DNA of 55,635 nt from Gammaproteobacteria bacterium (GTDB lineage Bacteria; Pseudomonadota; Gammaproteobacteria; Steroidobacterales; Steroidobacteraceae): NCBI GenBank assembly GCA_005878835.1, contig VBMV01000066.1, positions 1 through 55,635 of the forward strand, in the 5' to 3' direction. Below the pieces are notes generated by a model. It made no database searches. It saw nothing but the letters and a program-made list of their open reading frames with translations, and was not told the origin of the DNA. Both the position numbers and the translations under genes were made by a program. Numbering within the stretch: the stretch's first letter is position 1; every line of letters begins with the position of its first letter. This document shows positions 1 to 9,196 of this stretch, piece after piece.

Positions 1-1488
1 CGCATCGCCTGCATCGGCGCCGGCTGCGCTTCCCTCACCGTGGCCAACGACCTCATGCCGCTCGGCTACCAGGTGACGATCTTCGAGCAGTATGGCGAGC
101 CCGGCGGGCTGATGCGCACCAACATCCCCTCGTTCCGCCTGCCGCAAACGGTGCTCAACGAGGAGATCGCGATGATCACCGGGATGGGAGTGGAGCTGAA
201 GCTCAATTCCCCGGTGGGGAGTCTGCGCCGGCTCCTCACCGACGGCGGCTTCGATGCGGTGTTCGTGGGCTCCGGCGCGCCCAAGGGCAAGGAGCTGAAG
301 CTCCCGGGGCGCGAGGCGGCCGCCGCCAATACCCACATCGGCATCGCCTGGCTGGAATCGGTGGCCTTCGGTCACATCGACCGGATCGGCAAGCGCGTGC
401 TCATCATCGGCGTGGGCAACACGGCGATGGATTGCTGCCGCACCAGCCTGCGGCTCGGGGCCGAGAGCGTGAAAGTCATGGCGCGCAAGCCGCGCGGTTT
501 CTTCAAGGCCTCGGAATGGGAGCTGGAGGACGCCGAAGAGGAGAGCGTCGAGATCATCATCAACCGCGCCCCGCGCTCGTTCGTGATCGAGGACGGCAAA
601 TTGACCGGGATGCGGTTCGACAAGATGGAGTACGAGCTCGACGCGCACGGCCGCATCACCGCCGAGCGGTGCGCCGGCGAGGAGTTCCTGCCCGCGGACG
701 ATGTGATCCTCGCCATCGGCCAGGAGAACGCCTTCCCGTGGATCGAGCGCGATCTGGGCATCGAGTTCGACAAATGGGACGTGCCGGTCATCGACCGGAC
801 GACGTTTCAATCGACGCGCCCCGGGGTGTTCTTCGGCGGCGATGCCGCCTTTGGACCGAAGAACATCATCTGGGCGGTCGAGCACGGCCACCAGGCCGCG
901 ATCTCCATTCATCGTCACTGCCAGGGCGAGGCGGTGAGCGAGCGTCTGGCCCCCGGCATGAACCTGCAGAGCCGCAAGATGGGCATGCACGAGTGGAGTT
1001 ACGCGAACGACTACTCGCCGGTCGAGCGGCGGCTGATGCCGCACGTGTCGCTCAAGGAGCGCTTCAAGAAGCTCAACATCGAAGTCGAGCTCGGCTTCAC
1101 GGCGGAGCAGGTGGAGCAGGAAGTGCAGCGCTGCCTCAACTGCGACGTGCAGACCGTGTTCACCGCCAAACTGTGCATCGAGTGCGACGCCTGCCTGGAC
1201 ATCTGCCCGGTGGACTGCCTCACCATCACCCACAACGGTCCCGAAGGGGAGCTGCGCACGCGCCTCAAGGCGCCGGCGAAGAACCTCGAGCAGCCGCTGT
1301 ACGTGTCCGCGGGCCTGCCGCAGACCGGCCGCGTCATGGTGAAGGACGAGGACCTGTGCGTGCACTGCGGCCTGTGCGCCGAGCGCTGCCCGACCGCAGC
1401 CTGGGACATGCAGAAGTCCGAGCTGCACTGGCCGCTGGCCGGGGACGAAGCCCGGATGCTCGAGGCGCGCAAGCCCAAGATTGCCTAG
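1..1488 (+). CDS. FAD-dependent oxidoreductase with two [4Fe-4S] clusters, KorAB partner (5' partial)
   Basis: The reading frame is already open at base 1, so the start lies outside the window; 495 residues are visible. A dinucleotide-binding GAGCAS motif lies at visible residues 7-12 and a second Rossmann motif, IIGVGNTAMD, at about 135-144, as in the glutamate synthase small-subunit/NfnB family. Two ferredoxin-like cluster motifs follow: CIECDACLDICP near residue 390 and CVHCGLCAERCP near 453. The family moves electrons between NAD(P)H, FAD and Fe-S centres. It ends 8 bases before the KorA-like gene, so it is probably the electron-accepting subunit of the 2-oxoacid oxidoreductase encoded next. 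The direction of electron flow cannot be read from sequence. Confidence 0.85.
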   Translation, partial: RIACIGAGCASLTVANDLMPLGYQVTIFEQYGEPGGLMRTNIPSFRLPQTVLNEEIAMITGMGVELKLNSPVGSLRRLLTDGGFDAVFVGSGAPKGKELKLPGREAAAANTHIGIAWLESVAFGHIDRIGKRVLIIGVGNTAMDCCRTSLRLGAESVKVMARKPRGFFKASEWELEDAEEESVEIIINRAPRSFVIEDGKLTGMRFDKMEYELDAHGRITAERCAGEEFLPADDVILAIGQENAFPWIERDLGIEFDKWDVPVIDRTTFQSTRPGVFFGGDAAFGPKNIIWAVEHGHQAAISIHRHCQGEAVSERLAPGMNLQSRKMGMHEWSYANDYSPVERRLMPHVSLKERFKKLNIEVELGFTAEQVEQEVQRCLNCDVQTVFTAKLCIECDACLDICPVDCLTITHNGPEGELRTRLKAPAKNLEQPLYVSAGLPQTGRVMVKDEDLCVHCGLCAERCPTAAWDMQKSELHWPLAGDEARMLEARKPKIA

Positions 1489-1496
1489 AGAGCACG

Positions 1497-3338
1497 ATGT
1501 CCGCAGCCAACAGCACGCGCGTCAACGACTTCACCATCAAGATCGCCACGGTGAACGGCACCGGTTCGGCGAGCGCCAACACGCTGCTGATGAAGTCGAT
1601 CTTCCGCAGCGGCATTCCGGTGATGGGCAAGAACTACTTCCCGTCCAACATCCAGGGGCTGCCCACCTGGTACGAGATCCGCATCACCCGCGACGGCCAC
1701 GTCGCCCGCTCCGGCCAGGTCGACATCATGGTCGCCATGAACGCCGAGACCTACGCGCGCGACGCGAAAGAAGTCGCGCCCGGGGGCTACCTGCTGTACG
1801 ACTCCACCTGGCCGCGCCCCGCGCTGCTCAAGCGCGAGGACATCACGGTGATCGGGGTGCCGCTGGCGCGGCTGTGCAACGAGAACTTCAACGGCGTGCG
1901 CACCCGCATCCTGATGAAGAACATCTGCTACGCCGGGGTGCTGGCGGCGCTGCTCGATCTGGACGTGGCGCGCATCCGCGAGCTGCTGGCCGAGACCTAC
2001 GCCAAGAAGCCGCAGCTGGTCGACAGCAACATGAAGGCCATTCAGCTCGGCTACGACTACGCGCGCGCCAGCTTCTCCTGTCCTCTGCCGCTGCGCGTCG
2101 AGCCGATGAGCGGGACCGCCGGCCACATCATGATCGACGGCAACACCGCCGCGGCGCTGGGGTGCGTGTTCGCCGGGGCCACCGTGGCCGCGTGGTATCC
2201 GATCACCCCGTCCACTTCCCTGATGGATGCGTTCAAGATGTTCGGCGACCGCATGCGCGTCGACCGCGACAGCGGGCGCAGGAATTTCGCCTTCATCCAG
2301 GCCGAGGACGAGCTGGCCGCCATCGGCATGGTGATCGGCGCGATGTGGAACGGCGCGCGCGCTTTCACCGCGACCTCGGGCCCCGGCGTCTCGCTCATGA
2401 ACGAGTTCCTGGGACTGGCGTACTACGCGGAAGTGCCGGCGGTGATTTTCGACATTCAGCGCGTCGGTCCTTCCACCGGCATGCCGACCCGCACCCAGCA
2501 GGGCGACCTGATGGAATGCGCCTACGCCTCCCACGGCGATACCCGCCACGTGTGCCTGTATCCGGCCAACCCGGAGGAATGCTTCTACATGGCGGTGCAG
2601 GCCTTCGATCTCGCCGAGCGCCTGCAGACCCCGGTGCTGGTGCTGTCGGATCTGGACATCGGCATGAACGACTGGATGTGCCGCGACCTGAAGTGGGACG
2701 ACAGCTACCGTCCCGATCGCGGCAAGGTGCTGGGCAAGGAAGAGATTCTGAAGCTCGAGAAGTTCTATCGCTTCATCGACAAGGATGGCGACGGCATCAC
2801 CGCCCGCACCCTGCCCGGCGTGCATCCGAAGGCCGCGTACTTCGCGCGCGGCTCGGGGCATACGCAGTACGGCGCCTACACCGAGGACGCGGCCGACTAC
2901 CAGCTGGTGCTCGATCGGCTGCTGAAGAAGTGGGCGACGGCGAAGAAGCTGGTGCCGCGGGCGGTGATCGACGCCACCGCCGGCGCGCCGGTAGGGCTCG
3001 TGTCCCTGGGCAGCTGCGACGGCGCGGTTCGCGAGGCCATCGAGGTGCTGAAGAGCCGCGGCGTGGGCGTGGACTACATGCGGGTGCGCTCCTTCCCGTT
3101 CAGCGATGACGTCGAGCGCTTCCTGGCGGCGCACGAGCTGCTGTTCGTCGTGGAGCAGAACCGTGACGCGCAGTTCCGCGCGCTGCTGACGCTCGAGACC
3201 GCCGTGGATAAATCCAGGCTGCGCTCGCTCCTGCACTACAACGGGCTGCCGATCTCCTCGTCGTTCATCGTCGAGGGGGTGCTGGCGGAACTGCGGCCGC
3301 GCCAGCGGCTGCAACCGCAAGGCGCGCTGCGTGGCTAG
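1497..3338 (+). CDS. korA: 2-oxoacid:acceptor oxidoreductase, fused gamma-alpha subunit
   Basis: 613 residues. The first ~195 match the gamma domain of pyruvate/2-oxoglutarate ferredoxin oxidoreductases; the alpha (pyrimidine-binding) domain follows, with the YPITPST motif near residue 232 and the TSGPGVSLM segment near 300. With the beta subunit it would catalyse CoA-dependent oxidative decarboxylation of a 2-oxoacid, using thiamine diphosphate and passing electrons to ferredoxin. The substrate (2-oxoglutarate, pyruvate or branched-chain) is not determined. The ATG at 1497 is chosen because it lies 8 bases after the upstream stop and begins the conserved gamma domain; the frame is open upstream but only as an antisense-like extension over the previous gene. 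Confidence 0.88.
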   Translation: MSAANSTRVNDFTIKIATVNGTGSASANTLLMKSIFRSGIPVMGKNYFPSNIQGLPTWYEIRITRDGHVARSGQVDIMVAMNAETYARDAKEVAPGGYLLYDSTWPRPALLKREDITVIGVPLARLCNENFNGVRTRILMKNICYAGVLAALLDLDVARIRELLAETYAKKPQLVDSNMKAIQLGYDYARASFSCPLPLRVEPMSGTAGHIMIDGNTAAALGCVFAGATVAAWYPITPSTSLMDAFKMFGDRMRVDRDSGRRNFAFIQAEDELAAIGMVIGAMWNGARAFTATSGPGVSLMNEFLGLAYYAEVPAVIFDIQRVGPSTGMPTRTQQGDLMECAYASHGDTRHVCLYPANPEECFYMAVQAFDLAERLQTPVLVLSDLDIGMNDWMCRDLKWDDSYRPDRGKVLGKEEILKLEKFYRFIDKDGDGITARTLPGVHPKAAYFARGSGHTQYGAYTEDAADYQLVLDRLLKKWATAKKLVPRAVIDATAGAPVGLVSLGSCDGAVREAIEVLKSRGVGVDYMRVRSFPFSDDVERFLAAHELLFVVEQNRDAQFRALLTLETAVDKSRLRSLLHYNGLPISSSFIVEGVLAELRPRQRLQPQGALRG

Positions 3339-3383
3339 GCTTGCGAACTCTCTGACCTGGCGCAGCTCGCGCCGGAGGCCGAC

Positions 3384-4445
3384 ATGACCTTCATTGCCAA
3401 ACCCAAGGTCGCGCACCCCTCGCTGCCGAAGAACGCGCTCGGCTTCACGCGGCGCGACTACGAGGGCGCGCTGTCGACGCTGTGCGCGGGCTGCGGGCAT
3501 GACTCGATCACCGCGGCGATCGTCGAGGCGAGCTGGGGCCTGGCGCTCGAGCCGCAGAACGTGGTGAAGCTGTCAGGGATAGGCTGCTCCTCCAAGACCA
3601 CCGCCTACTTCGTGAGCGGCGGCCACGGCTTCAATTCCGTGCACGGCCGCATGCCCTCGATCGCCATGGGCGCGAACGCCGCCAACCGCAGCCTGCACTA
3701 CATCGGGGTTTCCGGCGACGGCGATACCCTCTCCATAGGTCTCGGGCAGTTCTGCCACGCGATCCGCCGCAACCTCAACATGCTGTACATCATCGAGAAC
3801 AACGGCGTCTATGGGCTCACCAAGGGGCAGTTTTCCGCATCCGCCGACGTCGGCAGCCGGGCCAAGAAGGGCGAGACCAACTTCCAGCCGCCGATCGACC
3901 CGGTGCTGCTGGCGATGACGCTCGGCGCCTCCTTCGTGGCGCGCAGCTTCTCGGGCGACAAGCAGCAGCTGGTGCCGCTCATCCAGGCGGGCCTCAAGCA
4001 CCAGGGCTTCGCCCTCATCGACGTGCTCTCGCCGTGCGTGACTTTCAATGACCACGAGGGCTCCACCAAGAGCTACGCTTACACGCGCGAGCACTACGAG
4101 CCCGCGGTGCACGCGGATTTCGTGCCGCTGGAGCGCGAGATCACCGCCGACTACAAGGAAGGCGAGACGCTGCCGCTCATCATGCACGACGGCAGCCGCA
4201 TCGTGCTGCGCAAGCTCGATGCCGCCTACGACCCGACCAACCGCACCCTGGCCGCCGTGCAGATCCAGGAGCGCATGAAGGCCGGCGAGTACCTCACGGG
4301 CCTGCTGTTCGTGGACCTGGAGCCGGCGAAGGGCGCTTTCCACGTCGTCAACCAGACCCCGGATGCACCGCTCAACAGCATTCCCTTCGAGGTGCTGTCA
4401 CCCGGATCGCAGGGCCTCGAGAAAGCTCTGGCCCGCTACCGTTAG
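3384..4445 (+). CDS. korB: 2-oxoacid:acceptor oxidoreductase, thiamine diphosphate beta subunit
   Basis: 353 residues. A thiamine diphosphate-binding segment starts with GDGDTLSIG near residue 110 and runs to the NNGVYGLTKGQ segment near 140, as in KorB/PorB. An early CAGCGHD motif (Cys34, Cys37) is a usual cluster ligand pair in this family. It lies 45 bases behind the alpha subunit and completes the enzyme. The long C-terminal tail (about residue 250 on) is typical of beta subunits linked to fused gamma-alpha proteins. The ATG at 3384 follows a GGAGGCC ribosome-binding site. Confidence 0.9.
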   Translation: MTFIAKPKVAHPSLPKNALGFTRRDYEGALSTLCAGCGHDSITAAIVEASWGLALEPQNVVKLSGIGCSSKTTAYFVSGGHGFNSVHGRMPSIAMGANAANRSLHYIGVSGDGDTLSIGLGQFCHAIRRNLNMLYIIENNGVYGLTKGQFSASADVGSRAKKGETNFQPPIDPVLLAMTLGASFVARSFSGDKQQLVPLIQAGLKHQGFALIDVLSPCVTFNDHEGSTKSYAYTREHYEPAVHADFVPLEREITADYKEGETLPLIMHDGSRIVLRKLDAAYDPTNRTLAAVQIQERMKAGEYLTGLLFVDLEPAKGAFHVVNQTPDAPLNSIPFEVLSPGSQGLEKALARYR

Positions 4446-4470
4446 CGACTGCCGCCGGCTGACGGCCCGC

Positions 4471-5718
4471 TCAGCGCACCCCTGAACCGAACGCGTAGCG
4501 CACGCCGAGCTGCAGCTGCGTCTCGGTCGCGAGCGGCGGGCCGGCCACTTCTGTGCGGTAGTAGGAGTAGCTCCGCACCCGCAGCCACTCGAGCGCCACA
4601 CGCCAGTGCGCATCGGCGTCGAACAGCCAGGCCGCGGTGAAGGCGTGCCCGATCTGCCAGCCATCGCCATCGGGGACGTTGGTTTCGACCTCGAACCGGT
4701 CGTAGCGCGCGCTCAGCGTCTGGCGGCCGAAGCGCTTTGACAGCAGCGCGAACTGCGCCCGGAACGGCCACTGCAGTTGCATCCCCGGCGGGGCGATGAG
4801 GGTCTCGCCATCGAGCCATTGCAGGATCGCGGTCCAGCCGGTGCCGCTCTCGATCCGCAGCCCCGCGCTGTTGAAGCGCGTGTTCCAGGCGATGGCGCCG
4901 GAAACGAAGTCCATCGCGGTCGGGTCGGCGCGGTTGTCGTAGCGCAGCACGCGCAGCACCACGCGATCGAGCCAGCGCCCTTCAACGCCCGCATACCCGC
5001 CGGCACGCCCGTCGAATTGCTGGAACGGTTCGACGGCGCCCAGGGGCGCCGCGCCCGGCTGTCCCACCCGTCCGAACACCGGCGTCTGCCGGTCGTGCAG
5101 CATGAAGCCATCGCTGGCGAGCACGACGCCCGCCCCCTCGTTCCAGCCGAATGCGCCGGCGGTCAGGCCGAGGTCGAAATCGTGGCCGGTGCGCGTGCCG
5201 AGCCAGTCGAGCTGCCCCTCGAGACCGATGGTGCGCACCTCGACTGCGAGCCAGGTGTTGATGGCCGAGTAGGACAGGGTATAGGGCGACTCCCAGCCGG
5301 CGGCGCGGTTCTCGAGCGAGATAGGCGGATAGAAGGCGCCGGCCTTGAGGCGAAATCGATAGCCTGCGCGGGGGTAAGGACGGAACTGCAGGTACGCCTC
5401 CGTCACTCCCACGGGGCTGCGGTCCTTGTCGTCCCAGGCGTAGGCGTCGAGGTGCGCGCTCCACAGCTCGCCGAGCGATGCCGTGAGTGCGAACCGCGCC
5501 CGCCCGAGCTGAGCTCCGGAGTCGTTGCGGTCGTAGCGGGTGGCGCCGAGACCTCCGTCCATGAAGGAGCGTCCGGCATCCGAGCTCACCAGGCGCGTGT
5601 CGAGGCTCATCTCCCAGTCGGCGGCCCGGCTGGTCGCGGCCAGGGCGAGCAGTGTGAGCAGCGCCGCGCTCGGGCACCGGGCGCGCAGCGGGACTTGCAG
5701 GTGCGGCGGGTTCGGCAT
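4471..5718 (-). CDS. Outer-membrane beta-barrel (porin-like) protein
   Basis: 415 residues with a signal-like N-terminus (hydrophobic LLTLLALAATSRA, cleavage likely before ADWEMS). The remainder alternates polar and hydrophobic residues with many aromatic strand ends, for example GYRFRLKAGAFYPP, and ends in a barrel-like strand (LQLGVRYAFG). No pore-loop motif assigns a substrate. It begins 5 bases after the stop of the cupredoxin gene, so the two form one minus-strand operon divergent from the GGDEF/EAL gene. The frame is open far upstream, but the ATG at 5718 is chosen because it directly precedes the signal peptide. Confidence 0.75.
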   Translation of the reverse strand: MPNPPHLQVPLRARCPSAALLTLLALAATSRAADWEMSLDTRLVSSDAGRSFMDGGLGATRYDRNDSGAQLGRARFALTASLGELWSAHLDAYAWDDKDRSPVGVTEAYLQFRPYPRAGYRFRLKAGAFYPPISLENRAAGWESPYTLSYSAINTWLAVEVRTIGLEGQLDWLGTRTGHDFDLGLTAGAFGWNEGAGVVLASDGFMLHDRQTPVFGRVGQPGAAPLGAVEPFQQFDGRAGGYAGVEGRWLDRVVLRVLRYDNRADPTAMDFVSGAIAWNTRFNSAGLRIESGTGWTAILQWLDGETLIAPPGMQLQWPFRAQFALLSKRFGRQTLSARYDRFEVETNVPDGDGWQIGHAFTAAWLFDADAHWRVALEWLRVRSYSYYRTEVAGPPLATETQLQLGVRYAFGSGVR

Positions 5719-5723
5719 GCGCT

Positions 5724-6413
5724 TCAGTAGTCCCACGAATGCGGACGGTCGGTGATCGGCGCGGGCTGCAGCGATTTCAGCAGGCGAAGCTGGAGGTCGG
5801 CGCGGTCGGCGTCGCCGACGGTGAGCTCGCGCTCCAGGTCCGCTTCGCTCTCGCGCAGTCGCGGATGCCAGACAGAGACTCGGTAGCGGCCGCGCGGGAC
5901 GTCCGTCGACCAGGCGCCCTGGGCATCGGTGCGGCCGAAGTACGGCGCGTCGGTGACCAGCAGATACGCGAGCATATCGTCGTGAATGTTGCAGCCGAGA
6001 GTGATCACTCCACTCTGATCGAACTGCACCGGCGGGTACGGCTTGCCGCGGTACAGCGGCAGCTGGAAGCGCTTCGCCGCGGAGAACGAGTAGATCTGGT
6101 GACTCACGGAATCGCTGTTCGGGAACGCCACCGTGGAGCCGACCGGGATGACCAGCAGATCCGGCGCGAAGGCGCGATTCACCTGGTCCATGAGGGCGTG
6201 CGCCGGCGCCGGCCGTCGCGGCGGCGCATCCAGGGGTCGCACGGTGACCACGGCGCCGGCGAGCGCATGGCCGTCGGGTGTCTGAACGTGGATGACGAGT
6301 GTCGCGGGCAGGACGGCCCCCGCACGGCCGCCGAGCGCCGCCAGCAGCGCCAGGACCCTGGCCGCCCGCCGTGCCGTGCACCCGCTACGACGCACTCGTG
6401 CCGGAGGTCTCAT
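5724..6413 (-). CDS. Secreted cupredoxin-like (methylamine utilisation protein-like) copper protein
   Basis: 229 residues. A signal peptide covers about residues 15-33 (ARVLALLAALGGRAGA). The C-terminal half of the cupredoxin domain contains an SVSHQIYSFS segment near residue 105 and GCNIHDDM near 140. These give the His, Cys, His and Met expected of a mononuclear copper site. A carboxypeptidase-regulatory-like segment (GAWSTDVPRGRYRVSVWHP) follows. Related proteins are often labelled methylamine utilisation proteins from weak similarity; no methylamine genes are present, so that name should not be taken literally. GGAG sits 7 bases before the ATG. Probable role: periplasmic electron carrier or copper sensor working with the neighbouring barrel protein. 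Confidence 0.78.
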   Translation of the reverse strand: MRPPARVRRSGCTARRAARVLALLAALGGRAGAVLPATLVIHVQTPDGHALAGAVVTVRPLDAPPRRPAPAHALMDQVNRAFAPDLLVIPVGSTVAFPNSDSVSHQIYSFSAAKRFQLPLYRGKPYPPVQFDQSGVITLGCNIHDDMLAYLLVTDAPYFGRTDAQGAWSTDVPRGRYRVSVWHPRLRESEADLERELTVGDADRADLQLRLLKSLQPAPITDRPHSWDY

Positions 6414-6483
6414 TCCCGCACTCCAATCCTCGCGGCAGGTACCGCATAGCTCTTAGGATGCACAACATATTCGAGTCGAATTC

Positions 6484-8874
6484 ATGGGCAGTTTCCGCAA
6501 ACGGCTTCTCGTGTTGATCATCGGTCTGGTGATCGTCACCCAAACTGTGACGCTCGCCGCAGTGCTCATCAGCACCCGCCGGACCGTGGAGGCCCGCGCC
6601 GCCGAGCAGCTGCGTTCCGGAGGCTCGCTGGCCGAGCAGCTCATCGGCTTTCGCGCCGGCCAGCTCGCCAACGGCGTGGCCGTGCTGGCGGCGGACTTCG
6701 GCTTTCGCGAGGCCGTCGCCACTGGCGATGCGCCCACCATCCTGTCAGCGGCCCGCAACAACGCCCAGCGCATCGGCGCCGATATGGTGCTGCTGCTCGA
6801 TACGCACGGCCGCGTGCTCACCTCGACGGCGCCGGCGGCCGCCGAGGCCGCCGGATCGCTCGCGAGTCTGATCGGGGATATGTCCAGCGTGCGCGACCGG
6901 CCCAACTTCCGGGTGTTTGGCGCGCATGCGTATCAGTTCTTCCTCGCGCCGGTGCGCACCCCGGAGACGATCGCCTGGGTCGCGATGGGGTTCGTGGCCG
7001 ATGAGGCGCTGGCGCAGAAGATCCGCGATCTGGTCGGATCGCAGGTCGCAATCGTCACCCACGGGTCCGACGGGGTCGTGCGCGTCGCCGCGACACTGCC
7101 CGGCGGCGAGCCAAGCTCCGCGGCGGGCCCCGCGGGCGCGTTCCCGGAGCCGAGCGACCTGCCGCACATCACGCGCCTGCGGGATACGGACTACCTGAGT
7201 TTCGCGCGGCGCCTCGAAGCCCGCGGCGACGCGGTCGACCTCATCCTGCTGAAGCCGTTACCGGACGTGCTCGCTCCTTATCGCGACCTGCGCGACGCCA
7301 TGCTGCTGATCGACGGCATCGCGCTCATCCTCGCCGCGCTGATCGGCGCGGTGCTCGGGCGCAGCGCCACCCGTCCGATCGGGGAGCTGGTGCGCGCCGC
7401 GCGACGCATCGAGCAGGGGCAATACGCAACCGCCGTGAGCGTCTCCGGGGGCGAGGAGTTTCGCCGGCTCGCCGCCACCTTCAATGCCATGCAGAGCAAC
7501 ATCGCGGCGCGCGAAGCGGACATCACCTACCACGCCTACCACGACCCGCTGACGCAACTGCCAAACCGGGCGCTGGTCACACGCGGGCTCGAGAGCCTGG
7601 TGGGCGGCACCGAGGGCCCCTCGAGCGCGGCGCTGGTTCTCATCGAGCTGCGCAACCTGCGCGACATCAACGCCTCACTCGGGCACCAGGTCGGAGACGA
7701 GGTGCTGCGCGAAGCGTCGCGGCGGCTGAAGCACAACGTCGCCGCCGCCGACACGGTCGCACGTCTCGGTGAGACTCAGCTGCTGGTGATCGCGCCCGGA
7801 TGCTCCGCCGAGCGCTCGCTGCTGTACGCCGAGCAGCTGGTCGCCGTGATGCGCAGCGGCTTTCACCTCTCGGGCGTAGCCCTGGATCTGCGCCTGGCGT
7901 GCGGTGTGTGCCTGTTCCCGGCTCATGGCCGCAGTGCGGATGAGCTGCTGCAGCGCGTGCAGGTGGCTCTGGAGGACGCCGACGAGGCGCGCGCGCGGGT
8001 GGCGATGTACCGTCCCGGACAGGACGAGCAGCATCGTCGCCGTCTCACGCTGATCACCGATCTCACCAGCGCCATCGATCAGGACCATCTCACGCTGGTG
8101 TATCAGCCGAAGGTCGCGATGGCGACCCGCTCGGTCAAGAGTCTCGAGGCCCTGGTGCGCTGGACTCACCCGCAACTCGGGCCGGTGTCGCCGGCGGAAT
8201 TCGTGCCGCTGGCGGAGAGCACCGGCGGGTCGCGCCGGCTCACCAACTGGGTACTCGCCGCGGCGGTGCGGCAGATGGGCGAGTGGCGCCGCGCGGGTCT
8301 GGAGCTGGACCTGGCGGTGAACCTGTCGGCTCCCGACATTCTCGACCCGGATCTGTGCGATGCGATCCTGCAGTTGCTGCGCCAGCATCGGGTGGACCCC
8401 ACGACCCTGCTACTGGAGATCACCGAAAGCGCGGTGATGCGCGATCCACAGGTCGCGGTGCGCAACATGCAACTGCTGCGCATCGCCGGAGTACGTTTCT
8501 CGATTGACGATTTCGGTACCGGGCACTCCTCGCTGTCGCAGCTGAGCGTGCTGCCGGTCGATGAGCTGAAAATCGACCGCTCGTTCATTTCCCAGGCCGA
8601 CGGCGGCGCGGTCACCATCGTCACTTCGACCATCGAGCTCGGCCACAGCATGGGGCTGAAGGTCGTCGCCGAGGGAGTGGAGGAGCCGGCCGCCTGGAAC
8701 CTGCTGCGCCGGCTGGGTTGCGACTTCGCGCAAGGCTATCTGATCAGTCCGCCGCTCCCCGCGGCGCAGGTCGCGGCGTTCATCTCCAGGGCCAACCAGC
8801 TGCTGCCGGCCTCGGACTCCACCGTGCTGCAGCTGCGGGCACTCGAGCAGCTGACGGAGCGCTCCGGGCGCTGA
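6484..8874 (+). CDS. Membrane sensor with HAMP, degenerate GGDEF and intact EAL domains (c-di-GMP phosphodiesterase)
   Basis: 796 residues. The first membrane helix spans about residues 7-30, followed by a periplasmic sensor to ~270, a second helix (GIALILAALIGAVLG) and a HAMP linker. The GGDEF domain starts at HDPLTQLPNR (~352), but its signature is replaced by RLGETQ (~426), so cyclase activity is unlikely. The EAL domain (~520-785) keeps SLEALVRW, VNLSAPD, LLEITES, SIDDFGTG, LKIDRSF, VAEGVEE and FAQGYL, the full catalytic set. Cyclic-di-GMP hydrolysis is therefore the predicted output. It is divergent from the cupredoxin/porin pair, which suggests its periplasmic domain senses something linked to them. 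Confidence 0.92.
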   Translation: MGSFRKRLLVLIIGLVIVTQTVTLAAVLISTRRTVEARAAEQLRSGGSLAEQLIGFRAGQLANGVAVLAADFGFREAVATGDAPTILSAARNNAQRIGADMVLLLDTHGRVLTSTAPAAAEAAGSLASLIGDMSSVRDRPNFRVFGAHAYQFFLAPVRTPETIAWVAMGFVADEALAQKIRDLVGSQVAIVTHGSDGVVRVAATLPGGEPSSAAGPAGAFPEPSDLPHITRLRDTDYLSFARRLEARGDAVDLILLKPLPDVLAPYRDLRDAMLLIDGIALILAALIGAVLGRSATRPIGELVRAARRIEQGQYATAVSVSGGEEFRRLAATFNAMQSNIAAREADITYHAYHDPLTQLPNRALVTRGLESLVGGTEGPSSAALVLIELRNLRDINASLGHQVGDEVLREASRRLKHNVAAADTVARLGETQLLVIAPGCSAERSLLYAEQLVAVMRSGFHLSGVALDLRLACGVCLFPAHGRSADELLQRVQVALEDADEARARVAMYRPGQDEQHRRRLTLITDLTSAIDQDHLTLVYQPKVAMATRSVKSLEALVRWTHPQLGPVSPAEFVPLAESTGGSRRLTNWVLAAAVRQMGEWRRAGLELDLAVNLSAPDILDPDLCDAILQLLRQHRVDPTTLLLEITESAVMRDPQVAVRNMQLLRIAGVRFSIDDFGTGHSSLSQLSVLPVDELKIDRSFISQADGGAVTIVTSTIELGHSMGLKVVAEGVEEPAAWNLLRRLGCDFAQGYLISPPLPAAQVAAFISRANQLLPASDSTVLQLRALEQLTERSGR

Positions 8875-9160
8875 GGCTTCCGGGCGGTTGCCGCCGGGCC
8901 CGGCGTGGCGCTGCTCATCATGGGCCTGGATCGCATGCGCGAGCCCCAGCGACGCCCCCGGACAGTGCGCGTGTGGCAAATACGACACGGTCACTTGTGC
9001 CGCTCCCGGCGCATAAGGTATCGTCCGCGCCGGTTCGTGACCGTTCCCTTTCCTGCCGCCTGCCGCCCGCCTCGTTTGCGAGTTGGCTTCCGAGTCTGAA
9101 AAGCCGAATCGTTCTCGACCAGGTGGCAGTGCGCGCGCCGACGAGTCAAGTAGGTCAGCG
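8875..9160. other. Non-coding stretch upstream of the RRM gene
   Basis: No credible gene is seen between the EAL protein and the RNA-binding protein. A possible sigma-70 promoter reads TTGTGC (8995-9000), an 18-base spacer, then TATCGT (9019-9024). That would give a 5' leader of about 165 bases for the RRM gene, which ends in the hairpin listed separately. The promoter match is modest. Confidence 0.35.
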
Positions 9161-9187
9161 CTCCTGCTAGTACTTTTCTTTCAGGAG
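9161..9187 (+). promoter_or_regulatory. Hairpin that pairs with the Shine-Dalgarno of the RRM gene
   Basis: CTCCTG at 9161-9166 is the exact complement of CAGGAG at 9182-9187, which contains the ribosome-binding site 9 bases before the ATG at 9197. The 15-base A/T-rich loop could allow temperature- or factor-dependent opening. The pairing is seen directly; a regulatory role is inferred. Confidence 0.4.
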
Positions 9188-9196
9188 TTTGATTGC

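Noticed and set aside
1485-3500. Open frame of about 670 codons on the minus strand opposite korA
   Set aside because: High-GC antisense frame without protein-family motifs; the plus-strand frame has clear KorA domains.
5724-6413. Taking the copper protein as evidence of methylamine metabolism
   Set aside because: No methylamine dehydrogenase or accessory genes are nearby; the label comes from weak family naming.
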